Assembly: GCF_018257575.1 (NCBI RefSeq)
Contig: NZ_JAERJP010000006.1
Coordinates: forward strand, 62,001-126,000
Length of the DNA stretch: 64,000 nt
Direction: 5' to 3'
Source of the DNA: Tatumella sp. JGM91
GTDB taxonomy: Bacteria > Pseudomonadota > Gammaproteobacteria > Enterobacterales > Enterobacteriaceae
Under the pieces are notes generated by a model. It searched no databases. It had not been told where the DNA came from and saw only the letters and a list, made by a program, of their open reading frames with translations. Each line of letters begins with the position of its first letter. Position 1 is the first letter of the stretch. Position numbers and translations under genes: made by a program. This document shows, piece after piece, positions 33,646-45,522 of the stretch.

Positions 33646-36477
<2,832 letters not shown>

Positions 36478-36668
36478 TTTCAGTCAGTTAAATAATAGTT
36501 ATTTCTGCCGCCGTGGCCTGTGCCTGATATAAGTTCAGAAACAGGCCACATTCAGCGACAACCTGCGGGGCCTGCACCGCGTCTGGTGGCTATGCTTAGC
36601 AACAGGTTCCGTCCCTCTGCGCAATTCCGGCAACGGAGTTGTCTGTTATCTGTCTGACAGGAGAAATG

Positions 36669-37733
36669 ATGAATATTATCCACGCCTATGCTGCACAGAA
36701 CGAAAATTCCCCCCTCGCCCCGTTCAGCTACCAGCCACGCCAGCTGCGTGACCATGATGTACAGATTGAGATTCTGTTCTGCGGCGTCTGCCATTCAGAC
36801 CTTCACCAGGCGCGTAATGAGTGGCATAACACGGTATTCCCGGTCGTACCCGGCCATGAGATCGTCGGCCGGGTCACGGCTACCGGCAGCCGCTGCAGCA
36901 GGTTTACTGTCGGTGATCTGGTCGGCGTCGGTTGTATGGTCGACTCCTGCCGCAGCTGCCCGGACTGTCAGGAAGGTCTGGAACAATATTGTGAAAACGG
37001 TTTTGTCGCGACCTATAACGGTACTGACCGCTTCGATGGCAAAACGACTTTTGGCGGGTATGCTTCTGATATCGTGGTGCACGAAGACTTTGTACTGCGG
37101 GTCCCGGCGCATCTGGATCTGGCTGGTGTTGCACCGCTGCTGTGTGCAGGTATTACCACCTACTCACCGCTGAAGCACTGGAAAGTCGGTCCGGGTAAAA
37201 AAGTCGGTATTGTCGGGCTGGGCGGACTGGGTCATATGGGGGTGAAGATTGCCCATGCAATGGGGGCCAAAGTCGTGCTGTTTACCACCTCGCCGTCAAA
37301 AGTAGCCGATGGCAAACGGCTCGGGGCCGATGAGGTTGTGATTTCGAAAGATGCAGAGCAAATGGCTCAGCATACCAACAGCTTTGATTTTATCCTGAAT
37401 ACTGTTGCCGCGACCCATGACCTGACCCCCTTTATTAACCTGCTGAAGCGGGACGGTAATATGACTCTGGTGGGCGTGCCTGAGCATGACCACCCGGCCC
37501 CGTCAGTCGCCAGTCTGATATTTAAACGCCGCAGTGTATCCGGTTCACTGATTGGCGGGATTGCCGGGACCCAGGAAATGCTCGATTTTTGTGGTCAGCA
37601 CAATATCACTTCTGATATCGAACTGATTGATATCGCACAGATCAATGAAGCCTATGAACGGATGCTGAAAAGCGATGTGAAATACCGTTTTGTCATTGAT
37701 ATTAATACCCTGCGCGATCACGCCGCGGCCTGA
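36669..37733 (+). CDS. NAD(P)-dependent zinc alcohol dehydrogenase (YahK-like)
   Basis: A 354-residue zinc MDR enzyme close to E. coli YahK. The catalytic zinc Cys is in FCGVCHSDLHQARNEW, the GHEIVGRV motif follows, and the structural zinc cysteines are in DSCRSCPDCQEGLEQYC. The cofactor motif is GIVGLGGLGHMGVKIAHAMGA near residue 180, followed by TLLKRDG-like (NLLKRDGNMTLVG). It reduces aldehydes with NADPH in relatives. I chose the ATG at 36669; an ATG three bases earlier and a longer TTG/ATG frame exist. It follows uvrA but has its own leader. Confidence 0.9.
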   Translation: MNIIHAYAAQNENSPLAPFSYQPRQLRDHDVQIEILFCGVCHSDLHQARNEWHNTVFPVVPGHEIVGRVTATGSRCSRFTVGDLVGVGCMVDSCRSCPDCQEGLEQYCENGFVATYNGTDRFDGKTTFGGYASDIVVHEDFVLRVPAHLDLAGVAPLLCAGITTYSPLKHWKVGPGKKVGIVGLGGLGHMGVKIAHAMGAKVVLFTTSPSKVADGKRLGADEVVISKDAEQMAQHTNSFDFILNTVAATHDLTPFINLLKRDGNMTLVGVPEHDHPAPSVASLIFKRRSVSGSLIGGIAGTQEMLDFCGQHNITSDIELIDIAQINEAYERMLKSDVKYRFVIDINTLRDHAAA

Positions 37734-37746
37734 TCTGCCGAATATA

Positions 37747-37766
37747 GCGGGCAGATCCTTGCCCGC
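37747..37766 (+). terminator. Hairpin after the alcohol dehydrogenase
   Basis: GCGGGCA / TGCCCGC stem (37747-37753 with 37760-37766), six-base loop, 13 bases after the stop. T tract absent. Confidence 0.5.
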
Positions 37767-37976
37767 CATCACATTCGCAGTCTCGCGGATCGCCCCTCGC
37801 CGATAGCTGACCAACACAAAGTATATCGATGGTATTTCAGGCCAGCGGGCCGGGTTTCAGCCACCCTGAGCCATTTATCATGTTGCAGATGTTGACCTGC
37901 CCGGTTAGCGACCAGCCAAAGGCATACTTTATGCAACGGCTGTCCGCGGAGTACAGGAGATATTATCATCCGTAAA

Positions 37977-38002
37977 GGCTGCCCGCCTGATGACCGGCAG
38001 CC
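37977..38002 (-). terminator. Terminator of the ArsR-OYE operon
   Basis: GGCTGCC / GGCAGCC stem (37977-37983 with 37996-38002) just beyond the ArsR stop. On the minus strand it is followed by TTT. Confidence 0.5.
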
Positions 38003-38004
38003 GG

Positions 38005-38319
38005 TCAGAGCGCCTGCAAATGTCCGACCACTACCGCCGTCAGTTGCCGGATCATCGTTTCATTACGGCGATAGTAAGTCCACTTACCCACTTTACTGGC
38101 CTCAAGCAATCCGGCTTCGGATAATGCTTTAAGGCACAGGGATGTTGCGGGCTGAGATAATCCGGCTTTTTCACTGATCAGCGAAGCACAGACACCATAC
38201 ACCGGGAAATCATAAAGCTGGCTGTAACCTGCAAATGCGGTGTGCGGATCTTTCAGCCATTGTAATACCGACATACGGGTCGGGTTGGCCAGAAGCTTTA
38301 TGGCGTTCTCTGGTGTCAT
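38005..38319 (-). CDS. ArsR family transcriptional regulator
   Basis: A 104-residue winged-helix regulator: LLANPTRMSVLQWLKDP near residue 10, AGLSQPATSLCLKALSEAGLLEASKVGKWTYYRRNE in the recognition and wing region. No CxC metal motif is seen; cysteines occur only singly (VCASLISEK, SLCLKAL), so a redox or electrophile signal is more likely than arsenic. It is 15 bases downstream of the old yellow enzyme gene and cotranscribed with it. It probably binds the 38-bp palindrome upstream. Confidence 0.88.
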   Translation of the reverse strand: MTPENAIKLLANPTRMSVLQWLKDPHTAFAGYSQLYDFPVYGVCASLISEKAGLSQPATSLCLKALSEAGLLEASKVGKWTYYRRNETMIRQLTAVVVGHLQAL

Positions 38320-38334
38320 GCAGCCTCACATCAT

Positions 38335-39459
38335 TCAGGGGCGATATACGGGGTAATCAGTATACCCTGCGTCGCTGCCGCCATACAGCGATGATGCGTC
38401 GGTGCTGTTCAGCGGGTAATTATTCTGCAAACGTGCAGGTAAATCAGGGTTAGCGATAAAGGTTCTGCCAAAGCCAAATAAATCAGCCCAGCCGTTTTTC
38501 AGTACCCGCTCTGCTTTCTGCCGTGTATAGCGCCCGGAACAGATAATCGGTGAGCGGAAGACTTCCCGCAGACGCTGGCGGAAGTCCTCTGGTAAATCAG
38601 GGCTGTTATCCCAGTCAGGTTCGGCGATTGACAGATAACCAATCTTCATTTCATTCAGCATCGCCGCTGCAGTCAGGTAGGTATGCTGCGGATCGGGCTC
38701 TACCAGTCCCAGGTAGACGCGGTCTTCATCGGTGCTGCTGAACAGTGGCGCGAAACGTACCCCGACTTTCTGGCTGCCAAACACGGAACTGACGGCCTCA
38801 GTCACTTGTTTCAGAAAACGCAGACGGTTTTCCAGGCTGCCGCCGTATTCATCGCTACGGAAATTAGTATGTTCGGAAATAAACTGATTAATCAGGTAGC
38901 CATTGGCGGAATGTAATTCCACACCGTCGAATCCGGCCTGTCTGGCATTAATCGCGGCCTGGCGGTACAACTCCACCAGCTCACGGACTTCTTCGGTGCT
39001 CAGTTCACGGGGCACCGAAGGTGCGGTCAGTTCACCGGTCGACGGGCCTGTTTCGATAAATACCCGGACATTGGTCGCCGGGACTGCAGAAGGCGCGACC
39101 GGCTGTCCGCCCCCGGGCTGAAGAGCGTGATGGGAAACACGGCCGACATGCCAGAGCTGGCAGAAAATCACACCACCTTGCTGATGCACTGCATCGGTCA
39201 CTTTACGCCAGCCCGCAATTTGCGCCTCACTGTGGATACCCGGCGTCCAGGCATACCCCTGGCCACGGGGTTCTATCTGGGTACCTTCCGTGACCATAAA
39301 CCCGGCACTGGCACGCTGACGGTAATAGTCGACCATCCTGTCACCGGGAATATTCCCCGGCTGAAGGCTGCGACAGCGGGTCAGCGGTGGTAAGACAATA
39401 CGGTTTTTTAAACTGGTCCCTGACATATCTAACGGACTAAAAAGCGACAGTTCCTGCAC
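38335..39459 (-). CDS. Old yellow enzyme family NADH:flavin oxidoreductase (NemA-like)
   Basis: A 374-residue FMN TIM-barrel enzyme. The N-terminus LFSPLDMSGTSLKNRIVLPPLTRCR is typical. The substrate-binding His/Asn pair is in VELHSANGYLINQFISEHTNFRSDEYGG near 180. FMN phosphate binding includes IICSGRYTRQKAERVL near 310 and GWADLFGFGRTFIANPDLPARL. It reduces activated alkenes, nitro compounds or quinones. The closest E. coli relative by eye is NemA, also controlled by a local repressor. It heads a two-gene operon with the ArsR gene. Confidence 0.92.
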   Translation of the reverse strand: MQELSLFSPLDMSGTSLKNRIVLPPLTRCRSLQPGNIPGDRMVDYYRQRASAGFMVTEGTQIEPRGQGYAWTPGIHSEAQIAGWRKVTDAVHQQGGVIFCQLWHVGRVSHHALQPGGGQPVAPSAVPATNVRVFIETGPSTGELTAPSVPRELSTEEVRELVELYRQAAINARQAGFDGVELHSANGYLINQFISEHTNFRSDEYGGSLENRLRFLKQVTEAVSSVFGSQKVGVRFAPLFSSTDEDRVYLGLVEPDPQHTYLTAAAMLNEMKIGYLSIAEPDWDNSPDLPEDFRQRLREVFRSPIICSGRYTRQKAERVLKNGWADLFGFGRTFIANPDLPARLQNNYPLNSTDASSLYGGSDAGYTDYPVYRP

Positions 39460-39496
39460 AATGATTTTCCCCGGTTCAACAAATAAGTTGCGTCAT

Positions 39497-39534
39497 TATA
39501 TTTACACATTTAAATATTTAAATGTGTAAATATA
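39497..39534. promoter_or_regulatory. 38-bp perfect palindrome, probable ArsR operator
   Basis: The half-site TATATTTACACATTTAAAT (39497-39515) is followed immediately by its exact reverse complement, with no spacer. It lies about 40-75 bases upstream of the OYE start and overlaps the likely promoter. The ACACATTTAAATAT-like core is typical of ArsR-family operators. Symmetry is checked base by base. Confidence 0.75.
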
Positions 39535-39660
39535 TAAAATCAGCGGGAAATTAAAAAAACAAATAATTATCATAGGGATAAAATTGATATCACCGCACGA
39601 TCTGCTTAGCCGCCCCTGCTTTCTGTTCCGCTGGCGCAGAAAACAGGGGCAGTTTCAGTC

Positions 39661-40872
39661 TCAGATCACCGCAGCAAAAGCCTCGGCCACCTGATGGATA
39701 TTCCGGCTGTTCAGCCCGGCGACACACATCCGGCCACTGCTGATCAGATATACCCCGAATTCCTCGCGTAATCTGTCCACCTGCCGGGCACTGAGCCCCG
39801 TATAACTGAACATTCCACGCTGTTTTTCCAGATAACTGAAATCACGTCCCGGCAGCGCCAGGCTGAGTGCGGTGACCAGCGCCTGGCGCATATCCAGAAT
39901 ACGCAGCCGCATCTCTTCCAGTTCTGCCAGCCAGCTGGCCCGTAATTCGTCATCATTCAGGATCGTCATCACCAGTCTGGCGCCGTAAGATGGCGGGCTG
40001 GAGTAATTACGACGAACCGCGGCTTTTAACTGCCCAAGAACACAGTCAGCTTCATTGCTGCTTTCACAAAGTACCGACAAACCGCCAACCCGCTCCCCAT
40101 ATAAAGAAAATATTTTAGAGAATGAGTTACTGATCAGGGCCGGTAAACCGGCTTGCGCGGCGGCACGGATCCCATAGCAATCCTGCTCAGCGCCGGCACC
40201 AAAGCCCTGGTATGCAATATCCATAAACGGGATCAGTTTACGGGCTTTCAGAACCTCAATCGTCTGGTCCCATTGCGCTGTCGTCAAATCTGCACCGGTC
40301 GGATTATGGCAGCACGGATGCAGTAATACGATGCTTTGTTCCGGCAGGCTGTTCAGCGTGGCGATAAACTCCGCAAATTGTACCCCGTGGGTTGCATTGT
40401 CATACCACGGGTAATGGTTAACTCTGAAACCGGCACCCTCAAAAATAGCAATATGGTTTTCCCAGGTCGGATCACTGACCCACACTTCAGAGGCAGGAAA
40501 ATAGTTTTTCAGAAAGTCAGCACCAACTTTAAGGGCTCCTGAGCCCCCGAGAGTCTGGATGCAGGCGATACGACCATTGTCTGCCAGCGGGTTATTCGCC
40601 CCGAACAGCAAGGTAACAATGGCGTTCCGGTACCCGGCCAGCCCTTCCATCGGTAAGTAAAGTGATGCCTCTCGCGGGATGTCCTGCAGCCGTTTTTCTG
40701 CTTCAGCAACAGCCCGTAATTGCGGAACGATGCCCTGTTCGTTGTAATAGAGACCAATGCTCAGGTTGACTTTGGCAACACGCGGATCTTCTTTATATTT
40801 TTCCATCAACGAGAGGATGGGATCGCCACCATAGGCATCGACATGTTGAAACACGTTGTACTTCTCCATCAT
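39661..40872 (-). CDS. tyrB: Aromatic amino acid aminotransferase
   Basis: A 403-residue class I aminotransferase matching E. coli TyrB along its length: [65 protein letters not shown]-like ([17 protein letters not shown]) and the PLP-lysine segment [16 protein letters not shown] near residue 250. It makes tyrosine, phenylalanine and leucine. The start is [12 protein letters not shown]. coli starts at the equivalent of MFQ. In E. coli alr lies between dnaB and tyrB; here that space holds Lrp and YitT genes. Confidence 0.95.
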   Translation of the reverse strand: MMEKYNVFQHVDAYGGDPILSLMEKYKEDPRVAKVNLSIGLYYNEQGIVPQLRAVAEAEKRLQDIPREASLYLPMEGLAGYRNAIVTLLFGANNPLADNGRIACIQTLGGSGALKVGADFLKNYFPASEVWVSDPTWENHIAIFEGAGFRVNHYPWYDNATHGVQFAEFIATLNSLPEQSIVLLHPCCHNPTGADLTTAQWDQTIEVLKARKLIPFMDIAYQGFGAGAEQDCYGIRAAAQAGLPALISNSFSKIFSLYGERVGGLSVLCESSNEADCVLGQLKAAVRRNYSSPPSYGARLVMTILNDDELRASWLAELEEMRLRILDMRQALVTALSLALPGRDFSYLEKQRGMFSYTGLSARQVDRLREEFGVYLISSGRMCVAGLNSRNIHQVAEAFAAVI

Positions 40873-40904
40873 TGTTCAGTGTGAGTTAGCCGCTGACGTC
40901 TGTG

Positions 40905-41525
40905 CTATACCCTGTAGCGGCCGGGACGGTGATTCATTGCAATAATCAGATTCAGTAGTACTGCGCCACAGACTGACGCCAGCAACATCGGCACAGACAC
41001 CACCCACAGAGAAGCCAGCACCACACAGGTATCGACCGCCATCTGTAATTTCCCGGCACGCAAGCCGATCCGTTGCTGCAGCCAGAGCGCCAGGATATTA
41101 ATCCCTCCGAGGCTGGCTTTATGACGAAACAGCACAATGAATCCCATTCCCATCACAATATTACCAAACAGGGCTGCATAGAAAGGGTTAAGCTGAGAAA
41201 AATGAATAAATAACGGATGCAGGTGGGTAAACAACGAAACCATGCCTACTGCAGTGAAAGTTTTCAGCGTAAATTCCCGGCCCATTTGCCTGACCGACAA
41301 CCAGTAAAAGGGCAGATTAATCAGGAAAAACGCACTGCCGAAAGATAAGGGCGAAATATAACTGATCAGAAATGCTATTCCGGCGGTACTGCCGGTCAGT
41401 GCACCTGCCTGCTTCAGCATAATGATCCCGAAAGAGACCAGCAGGGTGCCAAATACTATCGCCAGTGCATCTTCTGCCAGGCTGTGGGGGACGTTTTCCG
41501 CTGCTGCGGTTTTTATCACTGTCAT
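40905..41525 (-). CDS. YitT family membrane protein
   Basis: A 206-residue integral membrane protein with five or six helices (LAIVFGTLLVSFGIIMLKQAG; SGSTAGIAFLISYISPLSFGSAFFLINLPFYW). It has the YitT-family LTGSTAGIAFL start and KASLGGINILALWLQQR segment. The C-terminal DUF2179 domain is absent. The role of the family is not established; it may act in transport. It sits downstream of an Lrp-type regulator with conserved repeats in front, so it is the likely target of that regulator. Confidence 0.82.
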   Translation of the reverse strand: MTVIKTAAAENVPHSLAEDALAIVFGTLLVSFGIIMLKQAGALTGSTAGIAFLISYISPLSFGSAFFLINLPFYWLSVRQMGREFTLKTFTAVGMVSLFTHLHPLFIHFSQLNPFYAALFGNIVMGMGFIVLFRHKASLGGINILALWLQQRIGLRAGKLQMAVDTCVVLASLWVVSVPMLLASVCGAVLLNLIIAMNHRPGRYRV

Positions 41526-41700
41526 AACAACATCCTAATCGCTCAATAAGCACAAACCCTGTATTAAGCAATAATCACGCCACACTGATGCCCTGCACTG
41601 GCTGGCCGCAAAAACTGTAGTTATCCTATTGATATTACAGATGCCACCGCCGGTAACGTCACATTATCACGATGATACCGGCGGTGATATTGCGCATCCT

Positions 41701-41757
41701 CACCATAAATTATGCACTGTTTATGCATTCCGCAGGAAATTATGCACGATAATGGTG
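41701..41757. promoter_or_regulatory. Repeat cluster upstream of YitT gene, possible Lrp-type operator
   Basis: Three direct copies of TTATGCA start at 41710, 41721 and 41740. The set is enclosed by CACCAT (41701) and ATGGTG (41752), which are inverted. It lies between the Lrp stop and the YitT start, 175-225 bases before the latter. The spacings are 11 and 19 bases, close to one and two helix turns. Confidence 0.5.
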
Positions 41758-41769
41758 AGTGGATGGCCG

Positions 41770-42252
41770 TTAACCGTTATGGCTGTCGCCACCCACCAGC
41801 ATCACCCCGCCTTCTTTCAGGCGATTCAGCACCACCGAGGTTTTAACATGGGCAACGCTTTGATGATCCGCCACCAGCTGGCTGATTAACCTGCTCAGGG
41901 ACTGAAGGTCAGTCACCGTGACTTTCAGTAAATAGTCAGCGTCACCGGTAGTTTTATAAGCATCGGTAATTGCTGATGAGGAGGCGACACGCTGATGAAA
42001 ACTGTCGACAGAAGCGGGAGTATGATTGATTAACCGGACTTCGATAAGCCCGGTAATTTCCGGTCCCGTCGCCCCGGGAGATAAACGGGCATGGTAGCCC
42101 AGAATTTTGCGGGTCTGCTCGAGATGGATCCGCCGTCTGGAGCACTGGGAGGCAGAGAGTCCGATCAGGTCACTCAGTTGCTGGCTGGTCAACCGTCCGT
42201 TGGCCTGTAATAGTGTCAGGATCTGTATATCGTAATCATCAAAACTGGTCAT
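41770..42252 (-). CDS. Lrp/AsnC family transcriptional regulator
   Basis: A 160-residue regulator if it starts at the ATG at 42252 (MTSFDDYDIQILTLLQANG). The HTH reads GRLTSQQLSDLIGLSASQCSRRRIHLE, and the C-terminal RAM (ligand) domain includes TGDADYLLKVTVTDLQSLSRLI. A longer GTG-start frame would add 11 residues. It is closer to local feast/famine regulators than to global Lrp (about 164 residues). It should control the adjacent YitT gene. Confidence 0.9.
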   Translation of the reverse strand: MTSFDDYDIQILTLLQANGRLTSQQLSDLIGLSASQCSRRRIHLEQTRKILGYHARLSPGATGPEITGLIEVRLINHTPASVDSFHQRVASSSAITDAYKTTGDADYLLKVTVTDLQSLSRLISQLVADHQSVAHVKTSVVLNRLKEGGVMLVGGDSHNG

Positions 42253-42350
42253 CGGTAATCCGTGGCGGGCTGAATATATCCTCACAGATAACCGTATTTG
42301 CTGATCAATTGTCCAATACTATTTTTGAGCTGTCAGCATGAAAAATGTGA

Positions 42351-43757
42351 TTATTCATCATCATACTGCGGGCCGGCATAGTTATCGAACCGCGACCACT
42401 GACCATTAAAAGTCAGTCTGACGGTACCGATAGGCCCGTTACGTTGTTTACCCAGGATAATTTCAGCAATACCTTTAAGATCACTGTTCTCGTGATACAC
42501 CTCATCGCGGTAGATAAACATAATTAAATCGGCATCCTGCTCAATAGAGCCTGATTCACGCAAATCGGAGTTTACCGGACGTTTATCGGCACGCTGTTCC
42601 AGTGAACGGTTTAACTGTGACAGGGCAACCACCGGTACATTCAGCTCTTTGGCCAGCGCTTTCAGAGAGCGGGAGATTTCGGCAATTTCCAGAGTACGGT
42701 TATCTGACAATGAAGGCACCCGCATTAACTGCAGGTAGTCGATCATAATCATACTTAACCCGCCGTTTTCGCGGAAGATACGCCGCGCACGTGAGCGGAC
42801 CTCTGTCGGGGTCAGGCCGGAAGAATCGTCGATATACATATTCTTCTTCTCCAGCAGGATGCCCATAGTGCCGGAAATCCGCGACCAGTCTTCATCATCC
42901 AGTTGACCGGTACGAATACGGGTCTGGTCTACGCGTGATAAGGAGGCCAGCATACGCATCATCAGCTGTTCACTGGGCATCTCCAGGCTGAAAATCAGTA
43001 CCGGTTTATCCTGCAACATCGCCGCGTTTTCACACAGGTTCATGGCAAAAGTGGTTTTCCCCATCGAAGGACGGGCGGCCACGATAATCAGATCAGATCC
43101 CTGTAAACCGGCAGTTTTTTTATTCAAATCCTGATACCCCGTATCGACCCCGGTCACACCGTCGTGGGGAGTGCCGACCAGCGCTTCAATACGATTGATG
43201 GTCGCTTCCAGTACCTGCTCGATATTTTGCGGGCCATCGTCTTTGCTGGATCGTTTCTCGGCAATTTTGAAGACACTGGATTCCGCCAGATCCAGAAGAT
43301 CTTCACTGCTGCGCCCCTGAGGATCGAAGCCGGCATCAGCAATTTCGTTGGCCACCGAAATCATTTCCCGGACTACCGCGCGCTCGCGGACAATATCCGC
43401 ATATGCACCAATATTAGCCGCACTCGGGGTATTTTTTGCCAGTTCAGCCAGGTAGGCAAAGCCGCCGGCCAGCTCCAGCTCACCGCGGGTTTCCAGCGAT
43501 TCTGACAGGGTAATCAGATCAATCGGTTGCCCCAGTTCCAGCAGACGCTGCATTTCAGAGAAAATCAGACGATGGGGTCTGCTGTAAAAATCTTCGGCAA
43601 CAACACGCTCAGAGACATTATCCCAGCGCGCATTATCCAGCATTAATCCCCCGAGCACTGATTGCTCAGCTTCGACAGAATGCGGAGGCATTTTTACACC
43701 TTCCAGCTGACGATCACGGGATTCATTGGATTTGTTCGGGGATTTATTTACTGCCAT
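42351..43757 (-). CDS. dnaB: Replicative DNA helicase
   Basis: A 468-residue DnaB. The N-terminal domain has VKMPPHSVEAEQSVLGGLMLDNARWD. The RecA-like C-terminal domain has Walker A ARPSMGKTTFAMNL near 235, IIMIDYLQLMRVPSLSDNRTLEI near 330 and SQLNRSLEQRADKRPVNSDLRESGSIEQDAD near 380. It unwinds DNA at the replication fork. I chose the ATG at 43757 (MAVNKSPN), as in E. coli; four more residues are possible. It diverges from qorA. Confidence 0.98.
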   Translation of the reverse strand: MAVNKSPNKSNESRDRQLEGVKMPPHSVEAEQSVLGGLMLDNARWDNVSERVVAEDFYSRPHRLIFSEMQRLLELGQPIDLITLSESLETRGELELAGGFAYLAELAKNTPSAANIGAYADIVRERAVVREMISVANEIADAGFDPQGRSSEDLLDLAESSVFKIAEKRSSKDDGPQNIEQVLEATINRIEALVGTPHDGVTGVDTGYQDLNKKTAGLQGSDLIIVAARPSMGKTTFAMNLCENAAMLQDKPVLIFSLEMPSEQLMMRMLASLSRVDQTRIRTGQLDDEDWSRISGTMGILLEKKNMYIDDSSGLTPTEVRSRARRIFRENGGLSMIMIDYLQLMRVPSLSDNRTLEIAEISRSLKALAKELNVPVVALSQLNRSLEQRADKRPVNSDLRESGSIEQDADLIMFIYRDEVYHENSDLKGIAEIILGKQRNGPIGTVRLTFNGQWSRFDNYAGPQYDDE

Positions 43758-43866
43758 AGTGAGTGTCATTACCAGTGTTAAACAAGGGGCGTCACAGTAT
43801 ACTTTTTTTTTACCCGTATTGTCGCCCTATACACCCGGCCAGCACCACGATTTCCCAGGAGCCAGT

Positions 43867-44850
43867 ATGCCAAAACGTATCCAGTATAGCCGACATGGCG
43901 GACCAGAAGTGCTTGAATGGACAGACTTTACTCTGCCTGCCCCCGGTGATTATGACGTAGTTGTAGAAAATAAAGCGATCGGCATTAACTACATTGATAC
44001 CTATTTTCGCAGCGGCTTGTACCCTTCACCCTGCCTGCCAGCCGGTCTGGGGACTGAAGCGGCAGGGGTGGTTCTCCGTACCGGACGTGCCGTCAGCCGG
44101 GTAAGTGCCGGGGACCGGGTGGTTTATGCCCAGTCAGCCGCCGGGGCCTACAGCGAACAACATATCGTTCATCAGGACCGGCTGGTGATCTTACCCGATA
44201 GCATTTCTTATCAGCAGGCTGCAGCCTCCTTTCTCAAGGGACTGACAGTACAGTATCTGTTACGCCAGACCTATCCGGTCACCGCGGGTGAAACCCTGCT
44301 GTTTCATGCCGCCGCCGGCGGGGTCGGATTAATTGCCTGCCAGTGGGCTAAAGCGCTGGGGGCAAAATTAATCGGTACCGTCGGGTCGGCAGAAAAAGCG
44401 CAAGCGGCGAAACAAGCCGGCGCGGTAGCAACCATTAACTACCGGCAGGAAGATATTGCGGCCCGTGTTCTGGCACTGACCGGAGGACAAAAAGTACCGG
44501 TGGTTTATGATTCCGTCGGCAATGATAGCTGGGAAGCGTCGCTGGATTGCCTGCAACGCCGCGGACTGATGGTCAGTTTCGGTAACTCATCCGGCCCTGT
44601 GACCGGGGTTAACCTGGGGATACTCAACCAGAAAGGCTCATTGTTCGTGACCCGGCCCTCCCTGTCCGGTTATATCACTACCGCCAGTGAACTGGATGCC
44701 GCCAGTCATGAATTATTTACCCTGTTAGCCAGTGGTGCGATTAAGGTCCCGGTCGCGGAATCTCAGAAATTCGCCCTGAAAGAGGCAGCCCTGGCACACC
44801 GGCAGCTGGAAAGCCGTGCCACACAAGGGTCAAGCCTGCTGATCCCCTGA
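43867..44850 (+). CDS. qorA: Quinone oxidoreductase 1 (NADPH)
   Basis: A 327-residue QorA. It has RIQYSRHGGPEVLEW at the start, FHAAAGGVGLIACQWAKALGA for NADPH binding near residue 150, and a NSSGPVTGVNLG segment near 240. It reduces quinones one electron at a time and lacks zinc ligands. The ATG at 43867 follows an AGGAG. The divergent qorA/dnaB arrangement is the same as in E. coli. Confidence 0.95.
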   Translation: MPKRIQYSRHGGPEVLEWTDFTLPAPGDYDVVVENKAIGINYIDTYFRSGLYPSPCLPAGLGTEAAGVVLRTGRAVSRVSAGDRVVYAQSAAGAYSEQHIVHQDRLVILPDSISYQQAAASFLKGLTVQYLLRQTYPVTAGETLLFHAAAGGVGLIACQWAKALGAKLIGTVGSAEKAQAAKQAGAVATINYRQEDIAARVLALTGGQKVPVVYDSVGNDSWEASLDCLQRRGLMVSFGNSSGPVTGVNLGILNQKGSLFVTRPSLSGYITTASELDAASHELFTLLASGAIKVPVAESQKFALKEAALAHRQLESRATQGSSLLIP

Positions 44851-44873
44851 TAATCAGGCAGACATTAACGAAA

Positions 44874-44897
44874 AAGGGCTTCCCGGAGGAAGCCCTT
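44874..44897 (+). terminator. qorA terminator
   Basis: Ten-bp stem AAGGGCTTCC / GGAAGCCCTT with a CGGA tetraloop, followed by ACTTTTTTATT, a standard intrinsic terminator 25 bases after the stop. Confidence 0.9.
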
Positions 44898-45051
44898 ACT
44901 TTTTTATTATAGTTCTCGCTGATGCAGGGACAGAGCGAGTAATTCCTGTGAACGACAGAAAGGATAATCGCAGATTTGGTCCGTGAAAAATATGTGCTGT
45001 TTCACATTTCCGGAGGATCACTGCCGGAAAGCATATTTTCAGAAAATAGCT

Positions 45052-45324
45052 TTACCCGCGCCGATTCATCCTGTTGATTTTTGACAGAATTTTATCATAA
45101 CGTTCCCGTCCTGTCGTTGCCGGCCTGACAGTAAAAAAATGCTGATATATCCATGCAACTGCCACCGCCAGCAGTAACCAGGGCAACAGTTTAAATGCCA
45201 TAAAGAAAATCCCCGATAACAGCATGATGACAGCAGCCACCAGCAGTGCTGCCAGAACGCTTATCACTGACACCCCTGCCAGTAACAACATCATAAAAAA
45301 GCCGGCAATAAAAAATACTTCCAT
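45052..45324 (-). CDS. pspG: Phage shock protein G
   Basis: A 90-residue protein with two predicted membrane helices (EVFFIAGFFMMLLLAGVSVISVLAAL; IFFMAFKLLPWLLLAVAVAW) and a basic tail ending NRMNRRG, as in E. coli PspG. It belongs to the Psp envelope stress response. The sigma-54 promoter 50 bases upstream and the qorA-dusA neighbourhood confirm it. Confidence 0.93.
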   Translation of the reverse strand: MEVFFIAGFFMMLLLAGVSVISVLAALLVAAVIMLLSGIFFMAFKLLPWLLLAVAVAWIYQHFFTVRPATTGRERYDKILSKINRMNRRG

Positions 45325-45373
45325 GGTGAGCTCCTCCGCTGACCTGAATGATCCCGTTCACTGAGATAAACAT

Positions 45374-45389
45374 AACAAGAATCGTGCCA
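45374..45389 (-). promoter_or_regulatory. Sigma-54 promoter of pspG
   Basis: On the minus strand TGGCACGATTCTTGTT matches the -24/-12 consensus (TGGCACG-N4-TTGCW) with one change at the end. It lies about 50 bases before the pspG start. PspF-driven sigma-54 transcription of pspG is established in E. coli. Confidence 0.85.
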
Positions 45390-45522
45390 GCCACGGAGGA
45401 TAGTTAACTGACTGAAATACAGGATTAAGTAAAAATCACCTCCGCTACCGAAGGTGTTAAAAAAACCAATAACTGGCGTGAAGTTAACAAAACCGGGGTC
45501 AGATACTTTACCGCGACTGTAT

